DNA from: Methanobacteriota archaeon
Lineage (GTDB): Archaea; Thermoplasmatota; Poseidoniia; Poseidoniales; Thalassarchaeaceae
Direction of reading: 5' to 3'
NCBI GenBank assembly: GCA_002727275.1
Contig: PBWO01000039.1
Location: 1 to 53,952 of the forward strand
Length of the DNA: 53,952 nucleotides
A program made the translations under genes and the position numbers. How positions within the stretch are numbered: position 1 is the first letter of the stretch; every line of letters begins with the position of its first letter. The notes under the pieces were generated by a model. It worked only from the letters and a program-made list of their open reading frames with translations. It searched no databases and was not told the origin of the DNA. Positions 16,953-26,090 of this stretch are shown here, one piece after another.

Positions 16953-18011
16953 GTGACAATGCGAGCAGCACTGACCAAAGCCTCGGTTTGCTTGGTAATA
17001 TTGACCATTCTAGCACTCCCTGCTTTGGGGATGAGTGGTGGACCATCAGCACTCAATGGTAACGATGAGTCCACTGTGAAATACGGCTGTTCATGTCACA
17101 ACAATGGCGCCACTTCCGACAGAGTCATTGTGATGATTACCGGAGTTCCAGTGATGTATGATACAGACACATCTTATCCACTCACAATCACTGTAGCCGA
17201 CTCCCTTACGCTGGCTGGCGAAGATGGTAACACTAAGGCCGGGTTCCTATTATCTTCCGATGGCATAGGTGCCTTCTCTTGGTCGGAAGATGAAGAGCTC
17301 AGACAAGCCGAAGATGCTCCTGAAGATGTATCTCATTCAGAACCCGATACAGATGGAATCTGGGATCTAACATGGACTTCGCCTACAGAAGATGTTGGCC
17401 AAGTAAATTTCTGGCTTGTTGGTAATTCTGTAGACGGTGGTGGCGTACCCGATGAGATGGATTATTGGAACATCCTATCTTTTTCGATAAGCCCACCGGG
17501 AACGATTGCCGCTGGGGATGATGCTGCTACCTTAGAGACCAGAACAATCTCCGTTGGGGATTACGATACTCTGTTTGTCATGGAGGAATCGGAGGCTCAG
17601 AAGGAAGCAGAGAGACAAGCAGCCCTAGCCCTCAGTATCTACCAGCAGGGCAATGCCCTGTATTGGACAAGCCTGGTCGCTCTATTAGTCGGGGCAATTG
17701 TCCAAAAAGAAGTTCTTGAAAGACGCTATGGCGATGGACCCGATTATTTAGCAAATGAGCTAGCATATCCACAAGCAATTCGCCGGGGCTTACTCAGTGT
17801 AGCATCATTCATCGTCGGAGTTCGATGGCTATCTTCGGATACGGCGATTGGATTCCCTCCCGCTAGCATAGTCCACGAGGGTACTCGAATTACAGACCTA
17901 ACTGGGTTCCTAACCGGATGCGCCTTCTTCCTCAGCGCATGGGCAGCGTATGGAGTATACAGGACAATATTGGCCACTAGAGTTGAACGCGAGGTCAAGG
18001 ACATCCTCTGA
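16953..18011 (+). CDS. Exported CSCH-motif protein with C-terminal membrane domain
   Basis: A 352-residue protein with an N-terminal signal sequence (MRAALTKASVCLVILTILALPALG). Directly behind it is YGCSCHNNG. The next 150 residues are beta-rich and acidic, recalling reelin-type or choice-of-anchor-V domains that begin with a Cys-rich CxxCH-like motif. Here the motif is CxCH, one residue short of a heme c site. Three hydrophobic segments follow (ALYWTSLVALLVGAIV, LLSVASFIVGVRWL, FLTGCAFFLSAWAAYG). The GTG at 16953 fits the GAGGTGG site best; the ATG at 16959 is an alternative. It lies directly upstream of tatC-like. Function is unknown. Confidence 0.7.
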   Translation: MTMRAALTKASVCLVILTILALPALGMSGGPSALNGNDESTVKYGCSCHNNGATSDRVIVMITGVPVMYDTDTSYPLTITVADSLTLAGEDGNTKAGFLLSSDGIGAFSWSEDEELRQAEDAPEDVSHSEPDTDGIWDLTWTSPTEDVGQVNFWLVGNSVDGGGVPDEMDYWNILSFSISPPGTIAAGDDAATLETRTISVGDYDTLFVMEESEAQKEAERQAALALSIYQQGNALYWTSLVALLVGAIVQKEVLERRYGDGPDYLANELAYPQAIRRGLLSVASFIVGVRWLSSDTAIGFPPASIVHEGTRITDLTGFLTGCAFFLSAWAAYGVYRTILATRVEREVKDIL

Positions 18012-18016
18012 GAAGT

Positions 18017-19132
18017 ATGGAACACCCAAGCTCACTCAGAATAGGATTTCCAAAGCATCTTTCAGAGTTATACTCTATTTTCCGGCAAACAGTAATCCTT
18101 GTGATAATCTCATCTTTTCTATGGGGGTATGCGAGCGATTCTCTGATGACTTCTTGGCTCAATTCGTTACCGCTGGGAAACTCTTCACTGGATCTTTCTA
18201 TCTATTCTCCATTTGATTGGCTAGAGATGAAATGGGCAATTTCAATCCTATTGTCGGTAATGACAATCATGCCTTTACTTTCTATCCGACTTCAGAGATT
18301 TGCCTCACCTGGGTTATTACCAAGTGAGCGAACTTGGTTTGCATCGATTCTAGCATTTTGCACATTGATTCTACCACTGGCTACAATTTTTTTCTGGTGG
18401 CTTGCATTTCCTGTGCTTCTTGAGGAAGCGATCGCAGCAGATTCTCTTGAAGGCGTTGGTACCAGATACGATGCGGCTGCTATCTTCAGTCTAGCAATCG
18501 GAGTAACTTGGGCAATCCTTTGTATCACAATTGCCACTGTGGCACTTTCCTTGGCTCGTCTATTGGGATTGGTCGAGAACGGGACTACCAGACTTCGCAA
18601 TAGGTTACTAGTGATTATTGGTGGTGTACTTTTCCTTACTCTTCCCTCTGAATTTGACGGACTTCGGATTTTGTTTGCTTTAATTTCAATGCTTATTGCA
18701 GAACGAATTTCATCTAGTTTACCTGCTTCTACATTGGGCAGGAGAAGTTTCAATGTGCATGATATATCTCCAAATCGAAACTCTCTGAGAATGGCCATAG
18801 TTGACTGTTCCTGTGAAGGTGTCTGCCCTAAGATACCTGAGGGAGTTGTACCGGATGGTATCGCGACCCCTACTTGTGATGCACTGTGCCTTAATAGGAA
18901 TGAGCAAGACGCTCTAGCCGACTTGGTAATGCAATACTCAATCACTAATTTGGTGGTTACAGGATGTGATGCAACCCCCCTTCCTGATAATTTCAAAAAG
19001 AGCCTTAATTCAGTAGAATGCAACTTGAGCGGATTGGGTTGGTTGGATGATATCAGAACCAATTCTGATCATTGGAAGGCCAAATCAGTGATACATTCGA
19101 CTCAAATTGTAACCGAGACTACATTGGATTGA
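18017..19132 (+). CDS. tatC: TatC-like translocase with C-terminal Cys-rich HdrA-N-like domain
   Basis: A 371-residue protein. Residues 10-233 match TatC: an N-terminal HLSEL (14-18), a SPFDWLEMKW ... MPLLSIRLQRFASPGLLPSER segment equivalent to the TatC TM2-TM3 region with its conserved F-P-ER, and a last TM pair around LPSEFDGLRILFALI. TatC is the twin-arginine receptor that exports folded proteins. Residues 255-350 are not part of TatC. They hold DCSCEGVC, PTCDALC, VVTGCDATPLP and one more cysteine, in an arrangement resembling the N-terminal domain of heterodisulfide reductase subunit HdrA. The C-terminus of TatC is cytoplasmic, so this domain would face the cytosol. The start is ATG behind GAGAAG. 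Confidence 0.75.
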   Translation: MEHPSSLRIGFPKHLSELYSIFRQTVILVIISSFLWGYASDSLMTSWLNSLPLGNSSLDLSIYSPFDWLEMKWAISILLSVMTIMPLLSIRLQRFASPGLLPSERTWFASILAFCTLILPLATIFFWWLAFPVLLEEAIAADSLEGVGTRYDAAAIFSLAIGVTWAILCITIATVALSLARLLGLVENGTTRLRNRLLVIIGGVLFLTLPSEFDGLRILFALISMLIAERISSSLPASTLGRRSFNVHDISPNRNSLRMAIVDCSCEGVCPKIPEGVVPDGIATPTCDALCLNRNEQDALADLVMQYSITNLVVTGCDATPLPDNFKKSLNSVECNLSGLGWLDDIRTNSDHWKAKSVIHSTQIVTETTLD

Positions 19133-19158
19133 AAGGTGGAAATATTAGACGTCGCTCC

Positions 19159-21093
19159 ATGAACCCAGCCCGCGCTGCTCTTGCAGCAATTATCCTACTG
19201 CTAGGGGCGTGGGCAAACACTAGTCCAGAGGTACTCGATGATTGGTTAGGTAATCAGGCTCCGATTTCTTCTGAAGAGCCCGAGTTAGTCGGATTGCAAG
19301 AAATAGAAGAATGGTTGGTTCTTAGGGTGGAATTCCCGAATCGACAATTCGATCAAAACAAGGCAGATGCGATGTTTGTTTCTGATGGCCCGGCTAGTCG
19401 CTACATAGATCAGATGAGCGGCTCCCAGTCTATTCTGAAAGCCACTATCTCGGATAGAATTTGGACATCCCCCAACTCTGAGAGCCATTGGGGTTACGAT
19501 TCCGATGAAGAAAGGGACGTTTCAGTAGATGGTTTAGTCGAGGCATCTTGTAGTGATTTGTTAGATGGCATGGACCTTACAAAATGGGACTTTGATGGAG
19601 ATGGAGCTGTAGATCGACTACTCATACTTCATTCCGGTCGCGCCCAAGAATCAGGCGCTGGCTCCGATGCTCTATGGAGTCACATGTCTTGGCTTATCGA
19701 ACCTTTACAAATCGGGGACTGGTCAGTTAATCACTACACAATAGCATCATTAGATTCTGGAATTGGTACTGTAATCCATGAAATGCTGCACCAGATGGGG
19801 GCATACGACTTGTATGATGTTCACAGCGATATCCCGTCATCAAACTGGAATGGGTTAGGCGACTGGGACATCATGGCCAGTGGAAATTGGAATGATAATG
19901 GGAACACCCCCGCTTTACCAGGAGCTGCTACATTGGATTTGATTGGTGCTAACAGATACTCCGAACTCGAATTGTTGACCAACTCAACTCATTTGCTTGA
20001 GCCCGTATCGCAAGGGGGCCAAGGTCTAGCAATACCGATTGCTCCGGGTGAGAAGATATGGGTTACCTACAGAGGAAACTCGGGATTCGATTCAGATTTA
20101 CCAGGTCATGGCATTTTAGTTGAGCATTCTGATGAGAACAATGGCAATCCTGTTGAAAATCTAGTAAACACTGACCCAGATAATGCCTGGGTCAGAATAA
20201 TCGAGGCAGATGGCGATGCCGCATTGGAAAGAGGTAGAGACTCCGGAAGTCCTGGTGATGTTTTCGACACAGGAGAATCCTTCGGAGCCTCTGGAATGAA
20301 GATAAGGGATAATCGAGGCAGACTAGTTGAATGGACCATTTTAGTCCAAGATATATCTGATGATTCGGCAACCGTTTCGATTACTGTCGATATGTCTTCT
20401 AATGTAGTTTCTTTAACCCCAAGATCTCCAGTACAATTACTGCCCACAGAATCTATTTTTGTTGAAGTAACGACAACTATGACGTGCAATCTGGAGATCG
20501 CGCTCAGGACTCATCAGTCAGATAACTCACCCCCTGAGTACATAACAATCCCTGAAGGAACATACGATGTTCAGATTTTGAGTTCCGAAGACGCACCTTC
20601 TGCTTCCTTCACCTTGACTGGAACCATCGGCTGCGAAGAAGAGAGTAAACGAGACATTTCACTAGAAGTCAACATTATTGGACACAGGATGTCCAATGAA
20701 GAGTTGTTCTCTGTAATTTCTTGGGAAAATCCCTCAATAATCAGCCTGACTCCAAAATATGAAGGCGATGGTGAAGTAACATATTCAATCGCTCTTGAAG
20801 GTGCGACCTCCAGAATCGCGTCTGCTCAGACACCTGCTACCTTATCTCCCGGAGATCCGATTGTATTAGATGTCGATCCAATGGGGCTCCTAGAGCCAGG
20901 GATGCTTGCAAGGGGCACCATCGTACTCTTAGATAATCACGGGCACGAGCACCGTATACCATTACTGCTAGAGGCCGAATCTCCATTCACTGGAGATGGT
21001 TGGCTGGCGTGGTTCGCAGAACCTTCCAATGGCCTACTAGTTATTTCGATACTTCTGGCAATATCAATTGTAACCGGCGGTCGTAGAGAATAA
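19159..21093 (+). CDS. Exported M6-like (immune inhibitor A type) metalloprotease
   Basis: A 644-residue secreted or surface protease. The signal peptide is MNPARAALAAIILLLGAWA. The zinc site is HEMLH (207-211 from this start), followed by QMGAYDLYD and GLGDWDIMASGNWN, typical of peptidase family M6. The EF-hand-like WDFDGDGAVDRLL upstream is also usual in this family. After about residue 370 come two or three beta-rich, Ig-like regions. A C-terminal membrane segment (GLLVISILLAISIV) and the basic end GGRRE suggest cell-surface anchoring. The start is the ATG at 19159; the track ORF begins inside tatC. It probably degrades extracellular protein. Its stop abuts that of convergent endA. Confidence 0.88.
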   Translation: MNPARAALAAIILLLGAWANTSPEVLDDWLGNQAPISSEEPELVGLQEIEEWLVLRVEFPNRQFDQNKADAMFVSDGPASRYIDQMSGSQSILKATISDRIWTSPNSESHWGYDSDEERDVSVDGLVEASCSDLLDGMDLTKWDFDGDGAVDRLLILHSGRAQESGAGSDALWSHMSWLIEPLQIGDWSVNHYTIASLDSGIGTVIHEMLHQMGAYDLYDVHSDIPSSNWNGLGDWDIMASGNWNDNGNTPALPGAATLDLIGANRYSELELLTNSTHLLEPVSQGGQGLAIPIAPGEKIWVTYRGNSGFDSDLPGHGILVEHSDENNGNPVENLVNTDPDNAWVRIIEADGDAALERGRDSGSPGDVFDTGESFGASGMKIRDNRGRLVEWTILVQDISDDSATVSITVDMSSNVVSLTPRSPVQLLPTESIFVEVTTTMTCNLEIALRTHQSDNSPPEYITIPEGTYDVQILSSEDAPSASFTLTGTIGCEEESKRDISLEVNIIGHRMSNEELFSVISWENPSIISLTPKYEGDGEVTYSIALEGATSRIASAQTPATLSPGDPIVLDVDPMGLLEPGMLARGTIVLLDNHGHEHRIPLLLEAESPFTGDGWLAWFAEPSNGLLVISILLAISIVTGGRRE

Positions 21094-22149
21094 TCATCTC
21101 CTATTCGGATTACTCCATCTGGAATCGGGCGGTGGTCTTGAAATCGAAAGGTAGACCCAAGAATCATCGATCTGCAAAGGATGTAACCATGTCTTTCCAA
21201 CTCCCGATGCCAATCTAGAGGCTAGGCAGGCTCCTTCCCAATCCGAAGGAGCTTCTGCGGGGTGTACGACTAGCCATGGCGCATGCTCTTCACCCAGTGG
21301 TCTGTCGTAACATCTCCATCTTGTTCCGTACTTGAATCCGGGCCTACAGTGAAGCCCCCTTGATAACAGATCAACTAGTATGCTAGATCCCATCGAGAAA
21401 AGCTCTTCACCATCTGAATAAATCAATTCAGATGTGATTGAATCCAACATTCGGCCGTTTGGGTGTGGAATTCCAATCCTCTCTTCAGGCCATAGATTTG
21501 CATCCAGGATAATTACGCCACCATTGGCCAGTGGCTTAAACTCCCTATCCCGGATATTTCCGATGCTCGCTTCGTCCAAATCACCCATATCTCCGCGAGG
21601 AGACTCAATACTTACTCGATATGTGACGACCGATGTTTCATCATCGACAACAATCACCTCAGCAATCCTATTGATCGACGTAACTTCATCAGCCCAGGCC
21701 TGTAAATCCTCAATGTCGAGCTCAGCACTAGCGTGAAACCATCTAATCTCGGAGACAGGTTCTTTCTCCCTAGGATGTTTATCCGAGGGCCATCTCGCAG
21801 CCCATGTAGAATGAGATGATTCAACACCCAGAACACTGAGATTATTCCTTAACACAATCTTATTTCCAGGGACCCTAAGGGCCTCTATTATTGACGCTTC
21901 ATCAATAATTCTGGTATTTTCCATTACAGCCTCTGCCATCCAATCTGAATGTGGGAGATCTATGTGTCTATGTTCATGACAGAAAATTACCTCTGCTCCA
22001 CTCAGCAGCAGACCCAACTCACCCATTGGCCTACCAATTGCCGATTTTGACCACAGTCTTTCAGATGCCTGGCCAGAGTAAATCCAACCTTCGGGGTGCT
22101 TCTCCACGGCTTCGCCATAAGGTTCCCAACTTGAGTTCAGCGGTGGCAA
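21094..22149 (-). CDS. endA: tRNA-splicing endonuclease
   Basis: A 351-residue tRNA-intron endonuclease of the fused two-repeat type. The N-terminal repeat (GELGLLLSGAEVIFC ... EALRVPGNKIVLRNNLSV) is degenerate. The C-terminal repeat carries the catalytic triad: Tyr in RPGFKYGTRWRCY, His in EEHAPWLVV and Lys in SGVGKTWLHP. It removes introns from precursor tRNA by cutting at bulge-helix-bulge sites. The start is a TTG (22149) because an in-frame stop lies two codons upstream. The only tRNA in the window has no intron. It is divergent from the kinase gene with 31 bases between. Confidence 0.88.
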   Translation of the reverse strand: MPPLNSSWEPYGEAVEKHPEGWIYSGQASERLWSKSAIGRPMGELGLLLSGAEVIFCHEHRHIDLPHSDWMAEAVMENTRIIDEASIIEALRVPGNKIVLRNNLSVLGVESSHSTWAARWPSDKHPREKEPVSEIRWFHASAELDIEDLQAWADEVTSINRIAEVIVVDDETSVVTYRVSIESPRGDMGDLDEASIGNIRDREFKPLANGGVIILDANLWPEERIGIPHPNGRMLDSITSELIYSDGEELFSMGSSILVDLLSRGLHCRPGFKYGTRWRCYDRPLGEEHAPWLVVHPAEAPSDWEGACLASRLASGVGKTWLHPLQIDDSWVYLSISRPPPDSRWSNPNRR

Positions 22150-22180
22150 ACATCATTCACATCACGCACTACGGAGCTTC

Positions 22181-23230
22181 ATGGATGACGACACAGATAG
22201 AGCATCGATTCTATCGAGACTGAGTAACATGCTGGACTCTATGGGAGAGTCTAAGGTGACATTGATTGGGGATGTTATGTTGGATAGATTCCATCACGGA
22301 TATGCGAATAATCTGGATTCGACTGCACCGGTTCCTGTATTGAAGATAATGCGTACAGAAGAAACACCAGGGGCTGCAGCCCACATCGCATTGGGTCTCA
22401 GATCTCTAGGTATGCAAGTCAGCCTCCATTGCTGTGTTGGAGACGATAGGGAGGGCAGAACAATTGTTACTAAATTATCCGAACACGGTATATCTTCTGA
22501 GGGTATTCAAACAGTACCAGAGCGGAATACATTGACTAAGATTCGATTCTATGGCAGTAGAGAAAGTTTACTCGAAGAAAGTCAGATATTATTGCAAGCC
22601 GATCGAGGCCCCCGTGACGCGATATCCGATGACATTAGGCAAACAGTCACTCAGAGTGCAATGTCTCAAATTTCCAATAGTAGTGCGGTTGTCCTGTCGG
22701 ATTATGACAAGGGAGTATTGGATACAGATACATCGCTGATGCTGATCGCAGCAGCCAAGAGAGCTGAATTACCCGTCATCGCAGACCCGAAATTGACGGG
22801 TTTAGACAGGAGTGCAGGGGCCGACGTCGCTCTTTTTGAGAATCGCGGACTTAATCTATTGGCTCGAAGACAAGGGATTACTGACCAAGCCAAGGCTGCA
22901 GGTGACCTAATTTCTCGTTACGGCTGGCAGGCGCTACTAGTTCTGAGGGGTACTGAAGGAGTGACATTGTATCGTGCTAATGAGGAGCCTTTGCACATTC
23001 CTTGCATGTCTCCATCAGCGGTCCAGCAGATAGGTCTGCATGATGCGGCGGCAACTGCACTAGCTGCAGCCCTAGGAAATGGACTTACGATGATTGATGC
23101 GGCCACTTTGGCAGCCGCTGCCTGTGACTGTATTTTGGCTGCAGAGGCTAGTCGCGAATTCGTAGATAAGGAGACACTGAGGCTATGGATCGATGAGTTA
23201 TCTTGGCAACTGCGTATCTCAGATAGATAA
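22181..23230 (+). CDS. PfkB/ribokinase-family sugar kinase, RfaE-like
   Basis: A 349-residue kinase. VTLIGDVMLDRFHHGYA, STAPVPVLKIMRTEETPGAAAHIALGLRSLG and VLSDYDKGVL match the RfaE (heptose-7-phosphate kinase) branch of the PfkB family. The PfkB C-terminal GAGD motif is replaced by GLHD (285-288): the catalytic-base Asp288 remains, but the anion-hole glycine arrangement is changed. The substrate is probably a phosphorylated sugar; heptose itself is uncertain. No heptosyltransferase or nucleotidyltransferase domain is nearby. The start has GGAGCTTC upstream of ATG. Confidence 0.82.
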   Translation: MDDDTDRASILSRLSNMLDSMGESKVTLIGDVMLDRFHHGYANNLDSTAPVPVLKIMRTEETPGAAAHIALGLRSLGMQVSLHCCVGDDREGRTIVTKLSEHGISSEGIQTVPERNTLTKIRFYGSRESLLEESQILLQADRGPRDAISDDIRQTVTQSAMSQISNSSAVVLSDYDKGVLDTDTSLMLIAAAKRAELPVIADPKLTGLDRSAGADVALFENRGLNLLARRQGITDQAKAAGDLISRYGWQALLVLRGTEGVTLYRANEEPLHIPCMSPSAVQQIGLHDAAATALAAALGNGLTMIDAATLAAAACDCILAAEASREFVDKETLRLWIDELSWQLRISDR

Positions 23231-23279
23231 AAATCATTTATGCATCGAATTCATTACTGGCCCGTATCGCCACTGGTTC

Positions 23280-24734
23280 ATGAATTACAGAATCATTGCC
23301 ACTGCAATGGTTTTGACAGCTGCTATTCTGATGATATCTCCATCAGCCAGTGCAGACTCACAAGACCCTCCGATTATAGGATTTGATTTTGATAATGGTC
23401 TATCTGCCAATGAATCAATCTCTTTGACCGGAAGTGTTGAGTTCGACTCAATACCGGACTCAGTTGACTGGATCATAACTTCCGACGATCAGAATTATGA
23501 TGGTTCAATTACTGATTCACTACAGGAATTGGAATCCTTGTCTGAAAGATCGAAATGGTCTTGGCAATTTGACTTAGAGATTGACGACTATCCCGTTTGC
23601 ACTTGTTACTTGACAATAAGTGCGAGCGTGGGAGAATCAACTTGGAGCGAGACTAGGATTCTATTCATGGGAGACACCTTACGCTCGGGACTGATTGTCG
23701 ACTCGCCAAGAGAGGGTGACTGGGTACACAATTCTGTAGATGTTAGTGGTTGGAGTATGCATCCAACTGTATGGGCAAGCCCAGAAATTAGATTCTTCAC
23801 TTCACCGTCCCTCAGTTCTGCAGATTCATGCTCTTCTGAAGTAGATTCTGACCTATCTTCGTTGTTATCGGTGGTCAATATACAAGGAGATTACCAAACT
23901 ACATTGGATATCTCTTCGCTTTCAGATGGTTGGCATTCTATGTTTGTTGAGAATTATGACCCATCAGGAGTTGCCTTTTCGCAACAGTGTGTTCCAATCA
24001 GGGTTAACAACGCACCACCTGAGATAATCATGAGCATAGAGGAACAGTATACGGAGAAGCCAGGGGAGATATTGTTTGATGCTAGTGCTTCAGATGATAC
24101 CTATTGGGGCCGAGAGAAGTTGGAATATACTTGGATTCTAAGAAAACCATCGCATAGCGGCCAAACTCCAGTAAATATCCAATTGCAAGGTAGTACCTAT
24201 TCAATGCCTTCGGATAGCGGAGGGAGTTATTCCTTGACGCTATCAATCAAAGATTCAGGAGGAGTCACTTCCACTTCTGAATTCATATTTGAAATAGAAA
24301 ATGTAGTGCCCACAGCCATCGCTAGTCTGGACGGCATGGAATTGGTTGATGGCGACAAAATAAAACTCAGCAAGGGGGATGTGTGGCCCTTAGATGCTTC
24401 AGAATCGACAGATTCGGCTAACGATATCGCCAAGTTAAGATGTGTTTGGAAGATTGATTATGAGCCCGTTTATGAAGGATGTCAGAGGGAACTGTCATGG
24501 CCTTCTGAAGCTGGTGATGAGATTATTCTGACGCTTGAGGTGATTGATGATGACGAGGATTATGAAAGCATCTCGATACTTCTGATTCACCCTGATGCCA
24601 ACGAATCTCTACCTTATCCAGTCATAGTTCTGGTTGCATCGACTTTATTCATGATATCAGCCATTTTCCTTAGATATCGTTCTGCTGATGTTGATTCAGA
24701 GATTCCTAGTTGGGATTCTTCATCGGACAAGTAG
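23280..24734 (+). CDS. Exported, C-terminally anchored beta-domain protein
   Basis: A 484-residue surface protein. The signal peptide is MNYRIIATAMVLTAAILMI...ASA. Several Ig/PKD-like beta domains follow: YTWILRKPSHSG and SGGSYSLTLSIKDSGGVTS read like PKD-type repeats, and a second related unit follows with WPLDASESTDS and IILTLEVIDDDED. The end is a membrane anchor (PYPVIVLVASTLFMISAIFL) with RYR and a polar tail. The start is the ATG at 23280, chosen because it begins the signal peptide. It overlaps nothing, although the track ORF runs back into the kinase gene. A binding or surface-structural role is inferred. Confidence 0.78.
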   Translation: MNYRIIATAMVLTAAILMISPSASADSQDPPIIGFDFDNGLSANESISLTGSVEFDSIPDSVDWIITSDDQNYDGSITDSLQELESLSERSKWSWQFDLEIDDYPVCTCYLTISASVGESTWSETRILFMGDTLRSGLIVDSPREGDWVHNSVDVSGWSMHPTVWASPEIRFFTSPSLSSADSCSSEVDSDLSSLLSVVNIQGDYQTTLDISSLSDGWHSMFVENYDPSGVAFSQQCVPIRVNNAPPEIIMSIEEQYTEKPGEILFDASASDDTYWGREKLEYTWILRKPSHSGQTPVNIQLQGSTYSMPSDSGGSYSLTLSIKDSGGVTSTSEFIFEIENVVPTAIASLDGMELVDGDKIKLSKGDVWPLDASESTDSANDIAKLRCVWKIDYEPVYEGCQRELSWPSEAGDEIILTLEVIDDDEDYESISILLIHPDANESLPYPVIVLVASTLFMISAIFLRYRSADVDSEIPSWDSSSDK

Positions 24735-24778
24735 AATCCCTCATAAGCAACCCTCAGTAGAACAGCGATGGAGATTGT

Positions 24779-26086
24779 ATGCCCCTAACCTTCCCAATAT
24801 CTGAATACTCGAAGAGGCAATCTGCATTCTTGGGCCAACTGCCGAGTAATTCACTAGTTCTAATCTCCACAAACCCTAGATCGATTAGGTCTAACGATAC
24901 GCACTACCCATTCAGAGCAAATTCGTACATGCTATACTTGTGTGATTGGGATGAGTCCGACTCAGTTTGGATGGCAAGTAATTCTACAGGAGAATGGGAA
25001 ACCACTCTTTTTGTTTTGCCTAGAGATACCAAAGCAGAGATTTGGGAAGGCAGGAGAGTTGGCCCAGAAGGGGCTGCGAAGTACTGGCCAGTTGACAAGG
25101 CGCACTCTATCATGGACCTTAGCGAAGTGATAAGGCCTCTACTGGGGGATTGTAGTGTTGTATTCTCTATCGCAGGCCTAAATCCTGAGATTGATGCTTT
25201 GCTGAATGATTCCAATATAGAAACAGCCAATCCTAAATCGTATTTAGATCAACTCAGGGTAATTAAATCAGAAGCAGAAATTGAAATTATGCGTAAATCA
25301 GCTGATTTGGCATCAGAAGCACATATCCTGGCAATGAGGGAAGGCAACCCCGGTGTAGGAGAATGGCACCTTCAGTCTGTGATTGAATCATGTTTTACTT
25401 CGAATAACGCGCAGTGGGCATATCCATCGATTGTAGGAGGAGGCGATAATGCCGCAATATTGCACTACAACACAAATCAGGAATCGGTTAAAGATGGTGA
25501 TTTGGTCTTGATTGATGCCGGATGTGAAGTACAGGGTTATGCCTCAGATATCACCCGGACATGGCCAGTTAACGGTAGATTTACGGATGCCCAAAGGGAA
25601 ATCTACGAACTAGTACTAAAGTCCCAAATCGCCGCAATAGAAGTCTGCAGACCAGGTGCTCGCTGGGTAGAATTTCATAATGCTGCTTCAAGAGTCATTG
25701 CCCAGGGTCTAATTGATTTGGGAATACTGGATTGCACCTTGGAAGAAGCGATAGGAGATCCAAATGATTTCGATGGCCCTTATCGAAACTACTTCATGCA
25801 CGGCACCGGTCATTTCCTAGGGCTCGACGTTCATGATGTAGGTGGTGGAAGACAGGGCGATGATGATCCAGGTCCCAAACTTATGCCCGGGATGGTGATA
25901 ACTGTGGAGCCAGGGCTTTACTTCGGAAGCTGGAGGACAGATGTCAATATCCCGGAGAGGTATGCTGGGATAGGCGTTAGGATAGAGGATGATGTTCTCG
26001 TAACAGCGGATGGGCCTTTGGTGCTGACTTCTTCCTGCCCTAAGGAAATCTCCGAGTTGGAGGCAATCATCGGCCAAGAGGGGTGA
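24779..26086 (+). CDS. pepP: Xaa-Pro aminopeptidase (peptidase family M24B)
   Basis: A 435-residue metallo-aminopeptidase of the PepP type that removes N-terminal residues preceding proline. The N-terminal creatinase-like domain (about 1-165) is followed by the pita-bread domain with the metal ligands: Asp in LIDAGCEVQGYASDITRTW, His in HGTGHFLGLDVHD, Glu in TVEPGLYF and Glu in GVRIEDDVLV. It is cytoplasmic, with no signal peptide. It lies directly upstream of mqnC, 4 bases apart, and may share its transcript. Confidence 0.92.
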   Translation: MPLTFPISEYSKRQSAFLGQLPSNSLVLISTNPRSIRSNDTHYPFRANSYMLYLCDWDESDSVWMASNSTGEWETTLFVLPRDTKAEIWEGRRVGPEGAAKYWPVDKAHSIMDLSEVIRPLLGDCSVVFSIAGLNPEIDALLNDSNIETANPKSYLDQLRVIKSEAEIEIMRKSADLASEAHILAMREGNPGVGEWHLQSVIESCFTSNNAQWAYPSIVGGGDNAAILHYNTNQESVKDGDLVLIDAGCEVQGYASDITRTWPVNGRFTDAQREIYELVLKSQIAAIEVCRPGARWVEFHNAASRVIAQGLIDLGILDCTLEEAIGDPNDFDGPYRNYFMHGTGHFLGLDVHDVGGGRQGDDDPGPKLMPGMVITVEPGLYFGSWRTDVNIPERYAGIGVRIEDDVLVTADGPLVLTSSCPKEISELEAIIGQEG

Positions 26087-26090
26087 GCAC

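Noticed and set aside
18292-19062. 256-residue minus-strand ORF opposite tatC
   Set aside because: Serine/arginine-rich antisense frame without recognisable domains; the plus-strand TatC is clear.
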